DNA of 64,000 nucleotides, taken from the NCBI RefSeq assembly GCF_002312805.1, contig NZ_NMUA01000003.1:1-64000 (forward strand), in the 5' to 3' direction. A program made the position numbers and the translations under genes. Under the pieces are notes generated by a model. That model did no database searches. It saw only the letters and a program-made list of their open reading frames with translations, and was not told where the DNA came from. Of the stretch, positions 54,911 through 63,761 are shown piece by piece (the first letter of the stretch is position 1; every line of letters starts with the position of its first letter). This DNA is from Sphingobium sp. D43FB (GTDB lineage: Bacteria; Pseudomonadota; Alphaproteobacteria; Sphingomonadales; Sphingomonadaceae).

Positions 54911-54923
54911 AATGATTCTCATT
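54911..54923. promoter_or_regulatory. Fur-box-like palindrome upstream of small exported protein
   Basis: AATGATTCTCATT is a perfect inverted repeat (reverse strand AATGAGAATCATT), the common core of proteobacterial Fur boxes. It lies about 80 bases upstream of the start at 54832. Iron control is inferred from this match alone. Confidence 0.45.
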
Positions 54924-55024
54924 TGAGAAAGCTGTCATTGTTGCAGAGGCATTGCAATCGACATTAGCAGACCATGATGGTGATTTTTTACGAAACGAAT
55001 TGTAAATCATATAAATTGAGATTC

Positions 55025-55666
55025 TCAAGGTCGGCACGATCCCGCTGCGCGGCGCGTCTCGGGCGCAGCAGTAATGGCCTCCCATGCGTCAGCATCGCCC
55101 GCGTGCATCATACGCTCCCCCGCGTCCCAGAGAGATGCCTCGCCCATGATATGCGCAGCCATGCCTTCTGGCATGTGCCAGCTTGTCGGCAGTGCGCGCA
55201 GGACAGCGCCAGGAAGGATTGACCATAGGAGGCATCCGGCCGCTAATCCTGCACTTGCCGCCCATATCAGGTGCCTGCGCTGTTCATGGGCGCTGCTGAT
55301 TGTCCGGGCGAGCGAATGGATGATCCGCGCGGCCTCCTGATGCCCTTCGCGCGCCTCCCGCAGCGTGTCCTTGTCAGTAGCGCGGGCACTGACCGCAGCG
55401 GCATCCATCCGTGCCGCCATTTTCTCCGGGGTCAACTGCATGGCGGGCATTTGAGCGATGGCAGCCAGCCCCTGGGCAACGGCAGCGAGGCGCGTGTTCA
55501 TCTGCCCCAGCGTGGCGCTGTAATCGGGAATATCGATGCTTGCCCGTTCGGCCGCCAGATGCTCGACCGCCCGCGCCATCATCGCAATGCGCCCGTCGAG
55601 CCGGGCGAACGCCTGTGCGGCCGTCTCTTCCTTGGGTTCGTTCAATGCCGACTGTTCGTCCTTCAT
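55025..55666 (-). CDS. DUF6118 family membrane protein
   Basis: A 213-residue protein typical of DUF6118, which accompanies conjugation genes in sphingomonads. Its helical N-terminal part has FARLDGRIAMMARAVEHLAAER. One membrane helix (HLIWAASAGLAAGCLLWSIL) lies near residue 140, and the C-terminal part has GDADAWEAI. It starts 15 bases after traA and is probably co-transcribed. The function in transfer is unknown. Confidence 0.75.
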   Translation of the reverse strand: MKDEQSALNEPKEETAAQAFARLDGRIAMMARAVEHLAAERASIDIPDYSATLGQMNTRLAAVAQGLAAIAQMPAMQLTPEKMAARMDAAAVSARATDKDTLREAREGHQEAARIIHSLARTISSAHEQRRHLIWAASAGLAAGCLLWSILPGAVLRALPTSWHMPEGMAAHIMGEASLWDAGERMMHAGDADAWEAITAAPETRRAAGSCRP

Positions 55667-55681
55667 GCGTCTACTCCTTGT

Positions 55682-58675
55682 CTAGCGGCTCATGCCGCGA
55701 CCGATGTCGCGTCCGTGATCGAAGGGAATGGAGGATGCGAGGTCATGTGAGAGGCTACGGCCCGCCTGCTGGCCGATCTCAAGCCCAAGCTCCCGGCTGC
55801 GCAGGCCCAGCACCGATTCAAGCTGGGCGTCGCGCTCAAGGCTTTTCGCCATGCCCGCCATCTGCTGCGCGGCGCTCTTCGCGCCCCGGAAATTGCGATC
55901 ACGCACCAATTCCGCATGATGACGCTGCAATTGCTGCCACCCTTCCACGAACCGGTCGGCCCGCTGGAAGGGGTCCATGCGGATTTCGGTTTCCAACTGC
56001 ATCGCCCGCACGGCGGCCTGGCCGCGCCCCTCGGCAGACTCGCGGATAAGCTCCGGGCTGCTGCGGAAAGCGCTGCTCAAGTCCGACGAACCTTCAGGGC
56101 GGATGGCGTCCAGAGCATCACGCGCCCTGTCCAGCGCCTCGCGCTGATGGGGCATGGCGTCCAGACCCTGCGAACGAGCCTGCTGGATCGCGTCCAGCGC
56201 CTTAGCATAGCGCTCCACCGCACCACGCACGCCGCCTGCCCGAAGCGGCTGCATGTCATATTCGGGCTGGCGCTGAACGGCCCGCTCCTGCGCGGGCGGC
56301 TCGGCCTTGGGCTGAAAGCCCGCGAAAATGTCGCGCTCCTGCTGCTGCGGCATATTCGGCCGGAAACTGTCGAATATCCCCCGCGCCTTCTCGACTATGG
56401 GCCTGACGATTTCCGCGATCCGCTCGCCAAAGCTAATGCCGCGCCGCTCGGCATATTCCCTTGCCGGGTCGGCTTGTTTGTAATCGGTCGCCATGTCCTT
56501 GGCGCGCTCGCGCGAAAGCCTGCGGACAAGCCGGGACTGATCGCGAAAATCGTCGCGGCCATAATGAAGCGCCATGCCCTCCCGGTGGCGGGACATGGCG
56601 ACATACGCCCCATGGCGATCCATCCCCGGCGTCGCGAGAACATGCGCCCTGTCCACCGTCATGCCCTGCGCCTTGTGGATGGTGGCGGCATAGCCGTGGT
56701 CGAGGTCGCGATAATCCTTAATATCGAACGCCACGGAACGCCCGTCATCGGTGCGGACGGACATATGGCCTTCGTCCACATGTCCGATGGTGCCCAGCGT
56801 GCCGTTCTTCACCTCAAGGCTGCGCTCGTTGCGCAGGAACATGATGCGGTCGCCAGACGCGAATAGCCGGTCGCCACGCTCGGTCTTCACCTGGCGCTCG
56901 TCGCCCAATTCACCCGCATTACGCATCGCCGCGCGCGCCGCCTCGTTAAGATCGTGCACCTCGGCATTGGTGTGGGTCAGTATTATGCGGCTGGCGTCGG
57001 GATCGGCCTGCCGTTCACGATCCCAACGCTCGACAAGATCGCGCCGCGCATCCTCGCGCGTCTCGGCCTGATGCACCATGCCCTTGTCGGCATAAGCGGC
57101 AATCGCCTCGCCGGTCCTGCCGGTGGCCAGATGCCGGGTGGCGCTCTGCTGCCAGCCTTCATGCTGGCGGCGAACCTGCGTGATCTCGATGCCGCCATGG
57201 CGCTCGTGGATTGCGCGAAACGCCGCGCCCGCCTCGATCGACTGCAATTGCTGCGGATCGCCGACAAGAACGACCTTCGCGCCAGCCTCGGCGGCATGGG
57301 ACAGCACGCGCTCCATCTGGCGCGTGCCGACCATGCCCGCCTCGTCAATCACCAGCACGTCGCGAAAATTGAGCAAATCGCGACCCTGCGCCCAGCTATG
57401 CTCCATGCTGGCGATGGTGCGCGAAGCGATGCCGGAGCCGTTCTCCAATCCCTCGGCGGCGATGCCCGCAAGCGCCGCGCCACGCACATTAAGGCCCGCG
57501 CTTTCCCACATGTCGCGCGCCACGCCCAGCATGGCGCTTTTGCCGGTCCCGGCATAACCCAGCACCAGTGACAATCCGCGCCCGTCCGTTATATGACGCA
57601 GCGCGGATTCTTGTTCTGCTCCCAGGACAAGACCTGCACTCTCGGCGGTTCGAATGGCGTAGGTCGCCGCCGCCGAGAGACCATCGCTCCGCTCCATCGC
57701 AAGCCGGTCAGCCGCATGGCTCATCCGCCGCTCGGTCTCGATCATCTCGCGAGAGGTGAACCGATCATCGCCGCGCCCGTCCTTGCCCAGGGCGATCAGA
57801 TCGGGCGATCCGCGCACCGCGCGCATGGCGGCGTTAAACTGCTCCTGCCCGTCGCTATGCCGGTGGATGAACATCGCCATATCACGGTTGGTGAATGTCG
57901 CCTGTTGATGGGTAATCGCGTTAAGCGCGATGCCGGGATCAGCGATGATGCGTTCGCCATTTTCGTGTGCGATCTCGCGGTGCATCTCGGCGCGATCGGC
58001 TTCCAGTCCCTGCGCGTCCATCCGGTGCGCAGGACCGCCGATCTTGCTTTGCGGTTCAAGGTCGATGCCCTGATTGGCAAGGCTGCGGTGATCGATGCGC
58101 GCGTCAATGTCGAGTTCGGCAAGGCGGGTGTTTACATGATCGGCCCAGCGTTCGCGCCAGCGCTCGACATTCTCATGATCGTTCCATTCGCGGACCTTCG
58201 TCCCGAAGCCAGCGGTGCCGTCCTCGCGCTGCACAACCTCCCGCATGGTGAGCATGACATGGGCGTGCGGCTTGGGCTGGCCATCCGCGCCGATATCCCA
58301 ATGCACATTGAGGTCGGCGATCATGCCGCGATCCACAAACTCGGTGGACACGAAATCACGAGCAAGCTCGATGCCCTGCGCCTTGGTCAATTCGCGCGGA
58401 ATGGCGAACTCGACCTCGCGGGCAAGCTGTGCGTCCTTGCGCTTCTCGAACGCCTCGACCACGTTCCACAGGCGCTCGCGGTCGCGCCATTGTTCGGGCG
58501 CGCCTTCGGGCAACATGATCTCGCTATGCTCTACGCCGGAGCGGGCGCGGAAATCTTGCGGCCGGTCGAGGCGCTGGTCGTGCAGGCGTTCGCCCGCACG
58601 ATAGGCGGCGGCGGAGACGGCGGAGCGACCCGTCGCGCGACTGATGACCTGAACGGAGAGATGGAAGATCGCCAT
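55682..58675 (-). CDS. traA: Ti-type conjugative relaxase-helicase TraA (MobA/MobL)
   Basis: A 997-residue relaxase. The N-terminal MobA/MobL nickase has the catalytic-tyrosine region SAAAYRAGERL (Y25) and the metal-binding histidines in DLNVHWD and KPHAHVMLT (H137, H139). The RecD/TraI-like helicase follows with Walker A GYAGTGKS, Walker B VLVIDEAGMVG and TIHKAQGMTVDRA. It would nick oriT and unwind the strand for transfer. The C-terminal 250 residues are helical. It diverges from traC/traD around the oriT-like site, the order found in Ti-type transfer regions. Confidence 0.93.
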   Translation of the reverse strand: MAIFHLSVQVISRATGRSAVSAAAYRAGERLHDQRLDRPQDFRARSGVEHSEIMLPEGAPEQWRDRERLWNVVEAFEKRKDAQLAREVEFAIPRELTKAQGIELARDFVSTEFVDRGMIADLNVHWDIGADGQPKPHAHVMLTMREVVQREDGTAGFGTKVREWNDHENVERWRERWADHVNTRLAELDIDARIDHRSLANQGIDLEPQSKIGGPAHRMDAQGLEADRAEMHREIAHENGERIIADPGIALNAITHQQATFTNRDMAMFIHRHSDGQEQFNAAMRAVRGSPDLIALGKDGRGDDRFTSREMIETERRMSHAADRLAMERSDGLSAAATYAIRTAESAGLVLGAEQESALRHITDGRGLSLVLGYAGTGKSAMLGVARDMWESAGLNVRGAALAGIAAEGLENGSGIASRTIASMEHSWAQGRDLLNFRDVLVIDEAGMVGTRQMERVLSHAAEAGAKVVLVGDPQQLQSIEAGAAFRAIHERHGGIEITQVRRQHEGWQQSATRHLATGRTGEAIAAYADKGMVHQAETREDARRDLVERWDRERQADPDASRIILTHTNAEVHDLNEAARAAMRNAGELGDERQVKTERGDRLFASGDRIMFLRNERSLEVKNGTLGTIGHVDEGHMSVRTDDGRSVAFDIKDYRDLDHGYAATIHKAQGMTVDRAHVLATPGMDRHGAYVAMSRHREGMALHYGRDDFRDQSRLVRRLSRERAKDMATDYKQADPAREYAERRGISFGERIAEIVRPIVEKARGIFDSFRPNMPQQQERDIFAGFQPKAEPPAQERAVQRQPEYDMQPLRAGGVRGAVERYAKALDAIQQARSQGLDAMPHQREALDRARDALDAIRPEGSSDLSSAFRSSPELIRESAEGRGQAAVRAMQLETEIRMDPFQRADRFVEGWQQLQRHHAELVRDRNFRGAKSAAQQMAGMAKSLERDAQLESVLGLRSRELGLEIGQQAGRSLSHDLASSIPFDHGRDIGRGMSR

Positions 58676-58705
58676 GACGATCGTCCATCTACTACGCTCA
58701 AGCGC

Positions 58706-58734
58706 ACGTCGGAACGACGTATAAGCGCGCCCTT
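58706..58734. other. Origin of transfer (oriT) candidate
   Basis: A perfect inverted repeat ACGTCG-GAA-CGACGT (58706-58720) lies right beside ATAAGCGCGCCCTT (58721-58734). The second part matches the nic region of the RSF1010/Ti group (TAAGTGCGCCCT / TAATTGCGCCCTT). It sits between divergent traA and traC, the expected place for a MobA/TraA-type relaxase target. Confidence 0.75.
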
Positions 58735-58848
58735 CTCGAAAATTTCTCGGACGGGACTAGGCGGTGTCAGGCTGTCCCGGCGACTCTACTGCGCGGCGTG
58801 AGAGATCATCTTATCATAGCGCCATCAACACTCAATGGAGACTTTGCG

Positions 58849-59154
58849 ATGCGCAAGCCCCGCGATTTTGATTCGGAACTCAAAGCCCTGGCTGACAAGG
58901 CCAAGGCGCTCAAGGAGCGGCGTGTGAGGCAACTTGGCGAATTGGTGGCCGCGACCGGGGCCGATGCGCTCGACGCCGATATACTGGCCGGGGCACTGCT
59001 CCATGTTGCCACGGTGAAGGACGCCGCGACAAAGGAGGGCTGGCGCAAGGCGGGCGTGGCGTTCTTTCTTGGCAAAGGCGGCAAGTCTGCGGGCGGACCT
59101 TCTGGCCAGCAAAGCGGTACTCTCCCACTCGACGGCGGCGCGTCATCGACTTGA
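58849..59154 (+). CDS. traC: TraC-like conjugal transfer protein
   Basis: A 101-residue protein with the helical layout of Ti-type TraC: RKPRDFDSELKALADKAKAL, KERRVRQLGELVAATGADAL, then DADILAGALLHVAT. It is thought to help relaxosome assembly. The ATG at 58849 has GGAG upstream. It is the first gene divergent from traA across oriT, and its end overlaps the upstream part of the traD frame. Confidence 0.7.
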   Translation: MRKPRDFDSELKALADKAKALKERRVRQLGELVAATGADALDADILAGALLHVATVKDAATKEGWRKAGVAFFLGKGGKSAGGPSGQQSGTLPLDGGASST

Positions 59155-59176
59155 GGCTCGGAAGGCACGAGCCGAC

Positions 59177-59425
59177 ATGCGGGATTGGCAGGTCAAGCGG
59201 CGGGAGAGAACGCGGCATCTGATCGAACTGGGCGGCCTCGTCATCAAGGCGGGGCTGGTCGATCTGACCGATGATGATCGCGCGACGCTCTACGGCGCGT
59301 TCCTCACCCTTGCCGACCGGCTGCGCGGAGAGGAACGCGCCAACGCGCTTGCCCTCTGGAAGCGCAAGGGGAAGCGCGGGTTCACCGCAGAGGACGCCCG
59401 AGCAAACGCAGAAATAAATCGCTGA
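59177..59425 (+). CDS. traD: TraD-like conjugal transfer protein (Ti type)
   Basis: An 82-residue protein starting MRDWQVKRRERTRHLIELGG, with LVIKAGLVDLTDDDRATLYG as the family core, ending AEDARANAEINR. This small TraD is an oriT accessory protein and is not the F-type coupling ATPase. ATG 59177 follows GGAAGG; the frame is open further upstream to TTG 59069, which would overlap traC. Confidence 0.7.
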   Translation: MRDWQVKRRERTRHLIELGGLVIKAGLVDLTDDDRATLYGAFLTLADRLRGEERANALALWKRKGKRGFTAEDARANAEINR

Positions 59426-59635
59426 GGCGGGGCCATCCCGACGATTGTGCAGTGGCATGAAACTGAACTATTCCACTGCATGGCTGCCGATGACTGCCGG
59501 AATGCACGCAAGCTTCCCGGTTCCGGGCACATCGGCAATGATTTCCTGCCAGTGATGGTCGAAGCTGCCTAGCCAGCGTAGGATACGCGCCTGCATATCC
59601 AGCCGTTGCGTTCACTCGCGCATGGCGACCAACGG

Positions 59636-59824
59636 TTATCGGAAGGCGCGCTTCTGGGCCTCATTGATCAACGTGCGCCGTTCGGTCTCCTCCGCAGCGC
59701 GCGCCATTTGTTCCCAACGTTCAGCGGACTGCTCATGCTGCCGTCGCCGGTTGGGGAGATCTGCCTTCGAAGCCGCGAGACGCTCGCTGGCGGCGTTCTG
59801 GTGGTAGAAATCGGCGGCGCTCAT
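59636..59824 (-). CDS. Small helical protein of a sphingomonad family
   Basis: A 62-residue protein: MSAADFYHQNAASERLAASK, LPNRRRQHEQSAERWEQMAR. It resembles a common alphaproteobacterial small-protein pattern (MSA.DFYR..A...R..A.....N...R...SE..W..MA) of unknown function. GAGGTGG precedes the ATG. It lies downstream of and convergent with traD. A partial sequence with the same start occurs at 61960. Confidence 0.6.
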   Translation of the reverse strand: MSAADFYHQNAASERLAASKADLPNRRRQHEQSAERWEQMARAAEETERRTLINEAQKRAFR

Positions 59825-60153
59825 GTTTCCACCTCGCAAGTTGATGATCCATTACCCCGCAGCCGATGGCGAGGCGTCGCAGTGACCTCTCGCCGCTCTG
59901 TGCAACATGGTTGATCGCCAATCATAGCCGTTGTCATGTCGCAGGTAAAACTAGCGTCGTACCATCGCAATCGGCCGCTCCCTGATGGCAGCATTCGTCA
60001 TGGCAAGCGACTATGCGACGGATAAAGCATCTCTGCCGCATACTCCGGCGCATCGGTCACATGCGAGGCCAGCGCGCTGCCCTAGATCGAAAGCTCAAAG
60101 CTGTCCGGCAACGCTTCAATCAGTTGGTAAGCCTCGATCGGTAAAAAGGAAGC
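59825..60153. other. 329-base gap with no gene seen
   Basis: Only the start region of the small helical gene and the promoter of the PilZ gene lie here. Frames present are antisense to or overlap the PilZ gene and have poor composition. Confidence 0.4.
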
Positions 60154-60477
60154 ATGCCCAGCCGAATAAATCGCCGTGTAGCTTCGCGAGAGAGCGTGTT
60201 CCTTCGGGGAAGGGCGACCGGATTCACTGCCGCCGAGCCGTCGGTGCATCGCGTGCGGAACATATCGGCGGGAGGCGCTTGCATCGATGGCGCCGGACAC
60301 TTGAAGGTTGGACAGACGCTGTTACTCGACATCGGGCGCCTGGAAGAAATCGCGGCCACGACCGTTTGGGTTAGGGATGAACTGGCAGGATTGCGGTTCG
60401 CCAAGGACATCGATCCGCTGGACGCGAAAACGCGAGGCCAGGCCAGTCCACCGCGCGGCAAATTCAGCCAAGGGTGA
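60154..60477 (+). CDS. PilZ domain protein
   Basis: A 107-residue single PilZ domain. RRVASRESVFLRGRATGF gives the RxxxR-type c-di-GMP loop, followed by VRNISAGGACIDGAGHLKVGQ, matching the D/N-x-S-x-x-G motif (NISAGG), then GLRFAKDIDPLDA. AAAAGGAAG precedes the ATG. It could tie the mobile region to c-di-GMP signalling, or act as a simple adaptor. It appears monocistronic. Confidence 0.75.
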   Translation: MPSRINRRVASRESVFLRGRATGFTAAEPSVHRVRNISAGGACIDGAGHLKVGQTLLLDIGRLEEIAATTVWVRDELAGLRFAKDIDPLDAKTRGQASPPRGKFSQG

Positions 60478-60727
60478 TGCCAATGTGCTGCTCGGTTCCC
60501 CGTGGTGACGTCCTCGGAACCAGGGAAGGCCAGGCGGGAAGGATGTAGACGAACAATTCGCCGAGCCGTCCGAACAAAGCGTCGCTTTCTGCTTCCATCG
60601 GCCCCTATTCCGATGGAAGGAACGGCACGGTTGTGTAACAATTGCATCGCATAGCGGTGAAAGAACACATAGGAGCGGGATGGAAGGTCAGCCGGTGAAA
60701 TCGGCCATTTTGCTATCTTATTGAGGT

Positions 60728-61009
60728 ATGCCTGTGACATCGCCGCCGCCCAACCCTGGACTGCCATTCGGACAATGGCTCGCCGAGATTGCCGAGATAA
60801 ATGGCGACTTGCATAGTCTGATCATGTTTTCCAGGGCCGATCCGCTGTTCCCACGCGATGGCGAACCCGACGCCGTGCGCTCCCGCCTTCAATCGGTCTG
60901 GGCCGATCAGGACTTGCTGCCTGTTGTCGATGAAGCCGAGCGACTATGGCGTTCGACGTGTCAAGGCGACAGTAGCGGGGTTACTCCGTCCGGCAAACTG
61001 CGGAAATAG
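60728..61009 (+). CDS. Hypothetical protein
   Basis: A 93-residue protein not recognised. It contains PGLPFGQWLAEIAEINGDLH and FPRDGEPDAVRSRLQSVWAD, with a helical, acidic pattern and no signal or membrane segment. GTG at 60734 fits the GAGG ribosome site better than ATG 60728. Codon use is near the local average. Its reality is supported only by composition and ribosome site. Confidence 0.45.
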   Translation: MPVTSPPPNPGLPFGQWLAEIAEINGDLHSLIMFSRADPLFPRDGEPDAVRSRLQSVWADQDLLPVVDEAERLWRSTCQGDSSGVTPSGKLRK

Positions 61010-61136
61010 CGCTGGCCGATCTCTGATAACAACGCTTCGTTAATCACTTTTTCATGATTATACGCAAAACCATTAATGCGTCCTTACGGTCCCCACCAGG
61101 GCGTGCTTCGATCAGACCCCGGCGCCCCCCCCTTTT

Positions 61137-61439
61137 GTGGCGTCGGGGTTAACCGATGTGGAATTGATGGCCGAATATCTTGTTTCCTGCGTTCAGCGCG
61201 ATCTAACAAAACTGAATCACCCTTTGTACCGCCTCGGTGGTCGAGATCACGAAACCATGCAACGGTGGAACCGAGATGTCTCTATGGTCATCGACCTGAT
61301 CCGAAAGGGGGATGACAGCTTCTGGCTACAAATCGGCGCCAATCTCGTCCGGATTGAAGTGGCTGAGAAACCGCGAAGGCTTGTGTTGAGTGATGGGTTT
61401 GCGATAGATGCCCTGCTGAATCTCCCCGGCTGCTTATAG
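61137..61439 (+). CDS. Hypothetical protein
   Basis: A 100-residue protein not recognised. DVELMAEYLVSCVQRDLTKL is helical, NRDVSMVIDLIRKGDDSFWL and GANLVRIEVAEKPRRLVLSD look beta-rich. No signal or membrane segment is seen. The start is uncertain among GTG 61137, GTG 61158 and ATG 61167. It lies in a sparse accessory stretch, and the residue pattern is more protein-like than the alternative frames. Confidence 0.5.
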   Translation: MASGLTDVELMAEYLVSCVQRDLTKLNHPLYRLGGRDHETMQRWNRDVSMVIDLIRKGDDSFWLQIGANLVRIEVAEKPRRLVLSDGFAIDALLNLPGCL

Positions 61440-62266
61440 ACCCAATAAGTGCCCGTGTTGACAGGATCGGCGAGATTCTGCGAAGTCTTTCTTTGCGGGG
61501 TCAGTCACAAAGCAAGGCTTCGCAGCCCGGCATAGAGCGGGGGGCATTAGCGCCGGGATAGCGCCCCTAGAAGACGGCAGATGAACCGTTTATGAAAGGT
61601 GGCGAACCGATTCCGGCACCACGATAATTCGATACTGCCCAGCTTGCCTCGATCATGACACCGCTATATGCGTGAGAGATGCCGAAGCTATGCGAAAAAC
61701 TACCAGTGCCATGGGATGCTTCGGCCATCGTTGGCGTAAGGCGATCACGGGAAGGGGAGTATACGCCCGAACTGGTCGGCCTGTCGCTCAACCAGGCATT
61801 GGATCATGTTATGAACCCCAGCCACCCCATGCGGATAAAGTTTTGTATATGGGTGCGATGGGGCGATCGGGACTTCCAGATCGAACGCCGCGCTATCATG
61901 AAACTGGCATCGGCTCCCGATCGCCCTCAGATACTGGCGATAGATATCGGCGGTGCTCACGTTCCAGCCGCACAAGTCGGTGATCCAGACCAAAATACCC
62001 TCTAGCATGATGCATGCGATATTGCTCGCTATGGGCCTATCGTTCATTCCCGGTCATTCAATATTCATGCACGGCAGCTAAAAGAGGTCCGGCGAGGCCC
62101 CACAACTTGAGGACTGCATCCGGTGGGGCCTCGTTCCTTGCAGCGCCGAAGGGAGCAAACGCCCCACACTGAGGAGTCATCATGCATCGCTGATAATTCG
62201 CGGCATCGCCCGCAGTGTGATGCCTGACGAGCAGCCTCGCCTCGCCTTTTCCGTGATATATGTCGC
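61440..62266. other. 827-base gap of decayed accessory sequence
   Basis: Frames on both strands overlap here without a clear winner. One minus-strand frame (61745-61960) is listed separately. The rest shows no recognised protein, RNA or repeat. Confidence 0.4.
61745..61960 (-). pseudogene. Possible decayed paralogue of the small helical protein
   Basis: It begins GTG with MSTADIYRQYLRAIGSRCQF. The first eight residues and about 40 bases around the start match the gene at 59636-59824, including sequence before the start codon. After that the similarity is lost, as if by frameshift or replacement. A plus-strand frame at 61679-62005 overlaps it, and I cannot decide which, if either, is used. 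Confidence 0.3.
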
Positions 62267-62845
62267 TCAGGTCGTCAGATCCTTTGCCAATGCCCCTGCG
62301 CGCAACCATTGCTCGAACGTCATGGGCTGCCGATCGAGGGAGCGAACCACATACAGCATCCTGCGGCGGACGACGAAGGGCAGTGTCCACATGCGTTTGG
62401 CTATCTGCCGGTAGTTGAGGCCATCGACGCGACTGAGAAGAAAGGTTTCGAGAACCGGCGCGGGCAGCGTCTGGAGAAAGGCGATGTTGACGATCAGGTC
62501 GTCATCGCACCCGCTATCCCAGGCCAGCGGTTCGCTATGGCCCAAAGCGCGCAAGCGCTCCTGGCACGAGGCGCGATAACGGCGGCGCAGGTCGCTTTCG
62601 GCAGGCGCGATGTCCGTATTTCTCCAACGCTTCGACACGCCGCCATCCAGGATCGCGGCGATCATGCCCAGCGCTTCAGCCACGCATGCCTGAACTGCGC
62701 TGTCGCTGATGGACAAGCGATGAGCGATTTCGGCGTAAGAGAGGTCGTCCACGCGGTGCATCAGGAATATCGCGCGCGTCACGACCGGAAGTCGCGCCAC
62801 GGCGGCGTCATAGGCCGCACGCAATTGGTGGGATGGCTCACCCAT
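62267..62845 (-). CDS. Protein with two sigma-70 region-4-like HTH repeats
   Basis: A 192-residue protein. Residues 20-62 (LPVVTRAIFLMHRVDDLSYA, EIAHRLSISDSAVQACV) form a sigma region-4-type helix-turn-helix. Residues 127-170 (LPAPVLETFLLSRVDGLNYR, QIAKRMWTLPFVVRRRML) repeat the same L-P-x-V...F-L..R-V-D-x-L-x-Y pattern. No sigma region 2 is present, so it cannot be a normal sigma factor. It overlaps the upstream MNT-HEPN-like gene by eight bases and has GGAG before its ATG. It may be a DNA-binding regulator of the element. Confidence 0.65.
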   Translation of the reverse strand: MGEPSHQLRAAYDAAVARLPVVTRAIFLMHRVDDLSYAEIAHRLSISDSAVQACVAEALGMIAAILDGGVSKRWRNTDIAPAESDLRRRYRASCQERLRALGHSEPLAWDSGCDDDLIVNIAFLQTLPAPVLETFLLSRVDGLNYRQIAKRMWTLPFVVRRRMLYVVRSLDRQPMTFEQWLRAGALAKDLTT

Positions 62846-63761
62846 GCGCAGTCTCCCCGATAGCGGTAGCTATTGCGTCAAGTCTTTCGCGGCATCTGGT
62901 TTCCACCAGATGGTTCAGCGTTGCGGCACGCTCCATCGCCCATGCCAATTCCTCCCGGCTGATGCGGAAGTTCCGGCCGTAACGGACCTCGACATAAGCG
63001 CGACGAATGCAGCCGAAAACACGGCGCTCGAACAGGGTGTCGCGCGGCCATGCCTTGGCAAGTTCCCTATCAAGTTCTTCAGCCACCTCGCGCAATTCGT
63101 CGAGTGCGTGGGTGCGTAGCCCGTGCAGGGCGAGTGACCAAGCCACACACTGATAGAGATGCTCGCAGGCCTGATGCAGCAGCAGCGCTGCCATCGGCAT
63201 ATTGTCCCGCCTTTGATAGAATGCTGCACCCAACAGGAATTCCGTCGCACGCCCATGCCAACGGGCAAACTCCGCTTTTCCATGTTCATGATGACGGGCG
63301 GCAGGCAATGTGCGTGGCGACTCCATTCGCGCGCTGCTCGCCTCATAAAGCGCGATGCCCTCGGTCGCGATCGTGACAAACCATGGCACGCCATGAACGA
63401 GCGCGTGGTTCACGTGGCTCAGGCTGTGTACGCAGAGCCGCACCGGATGCGTGATTTCACCCAATTCCCACCCCCGGCGGAGCCGATCGCGCACCGCCGT
63501 CCAATCGCCGCGGCGGGCAGCAAGCTTGTTGTGGTTGACGATCGCGAGCAACCGAATCGGCGCGGCGGGAGGAGCGAATGCCCAATTCTGCGCCGCATGA
63601 TGGCCATAAAGGATCAACTTGACGATATGGCCTGATTTGTAGCGTTCAGTGCGCTTGCCCGCGAGCATGGCGTCGAACCCCTCAAACAGCAGCGCGGCAA
63701 TTCGGCGGACCTCCTGCTGCATGGCAAATGGCAGATGGTCGAGATCGGTGCGCAACATCAT
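62838..63761 (-). CDS. Nucleotidyltransferase (MNT)-HEPN-like fusion protein
   Basis: A 307-residue protein. The N-terminal part (HIVKLILYGHHAAQNWAF) resembles a minimal nucleotidyltransferase, but the GS signature is replaced by GH, so it may be inactive. The C-terminal half is HEPN-like (ATEFLLGAAFYQRRDNMPMA, ALLLHQACEHLYQCVAWSLA). No clear R-x4-6-H RNase motif is seen. Such proteins occur on sphingomonad plasmids and integrative elements. It begins TGATG after an upstream gene that runs off the window, and it overlaps the sigma-like gene. Confidence 0.65.
   Translation of the reverse strand: MMLRTDLDHLPFAMQQEVRRIAALLFEGFDAMLAGKRTERYKSGHIVKLILYGHHAAQNWAFAPPAAPIRLLAIVNHNKLAARRGDWTAVRDRLRRGWELGEITHPVRLCVHSLSHVNHALVHGVPWFVTIATEGIALYEASSARMESPRTLPAARHHEHGKAEFARWHGRATEFLLGAAFYQRRDNMPMAALLLHQACEHLYQCVAWSLALHGLRTHALDELREVAEELDRELAKAWPRDTLFERRVFGCIRRAYVEVRYGRNFRISREELAWAMERAATLNHLVETRCRERLDAIATAIGETAHG

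Noticed and set aside
61679..62005. 108-residue plus-strand frame
   Set aside because: Overlaps the minus-strand frame at 61745-61960, has no ribosome site and no recognised motif; cannot be supported.
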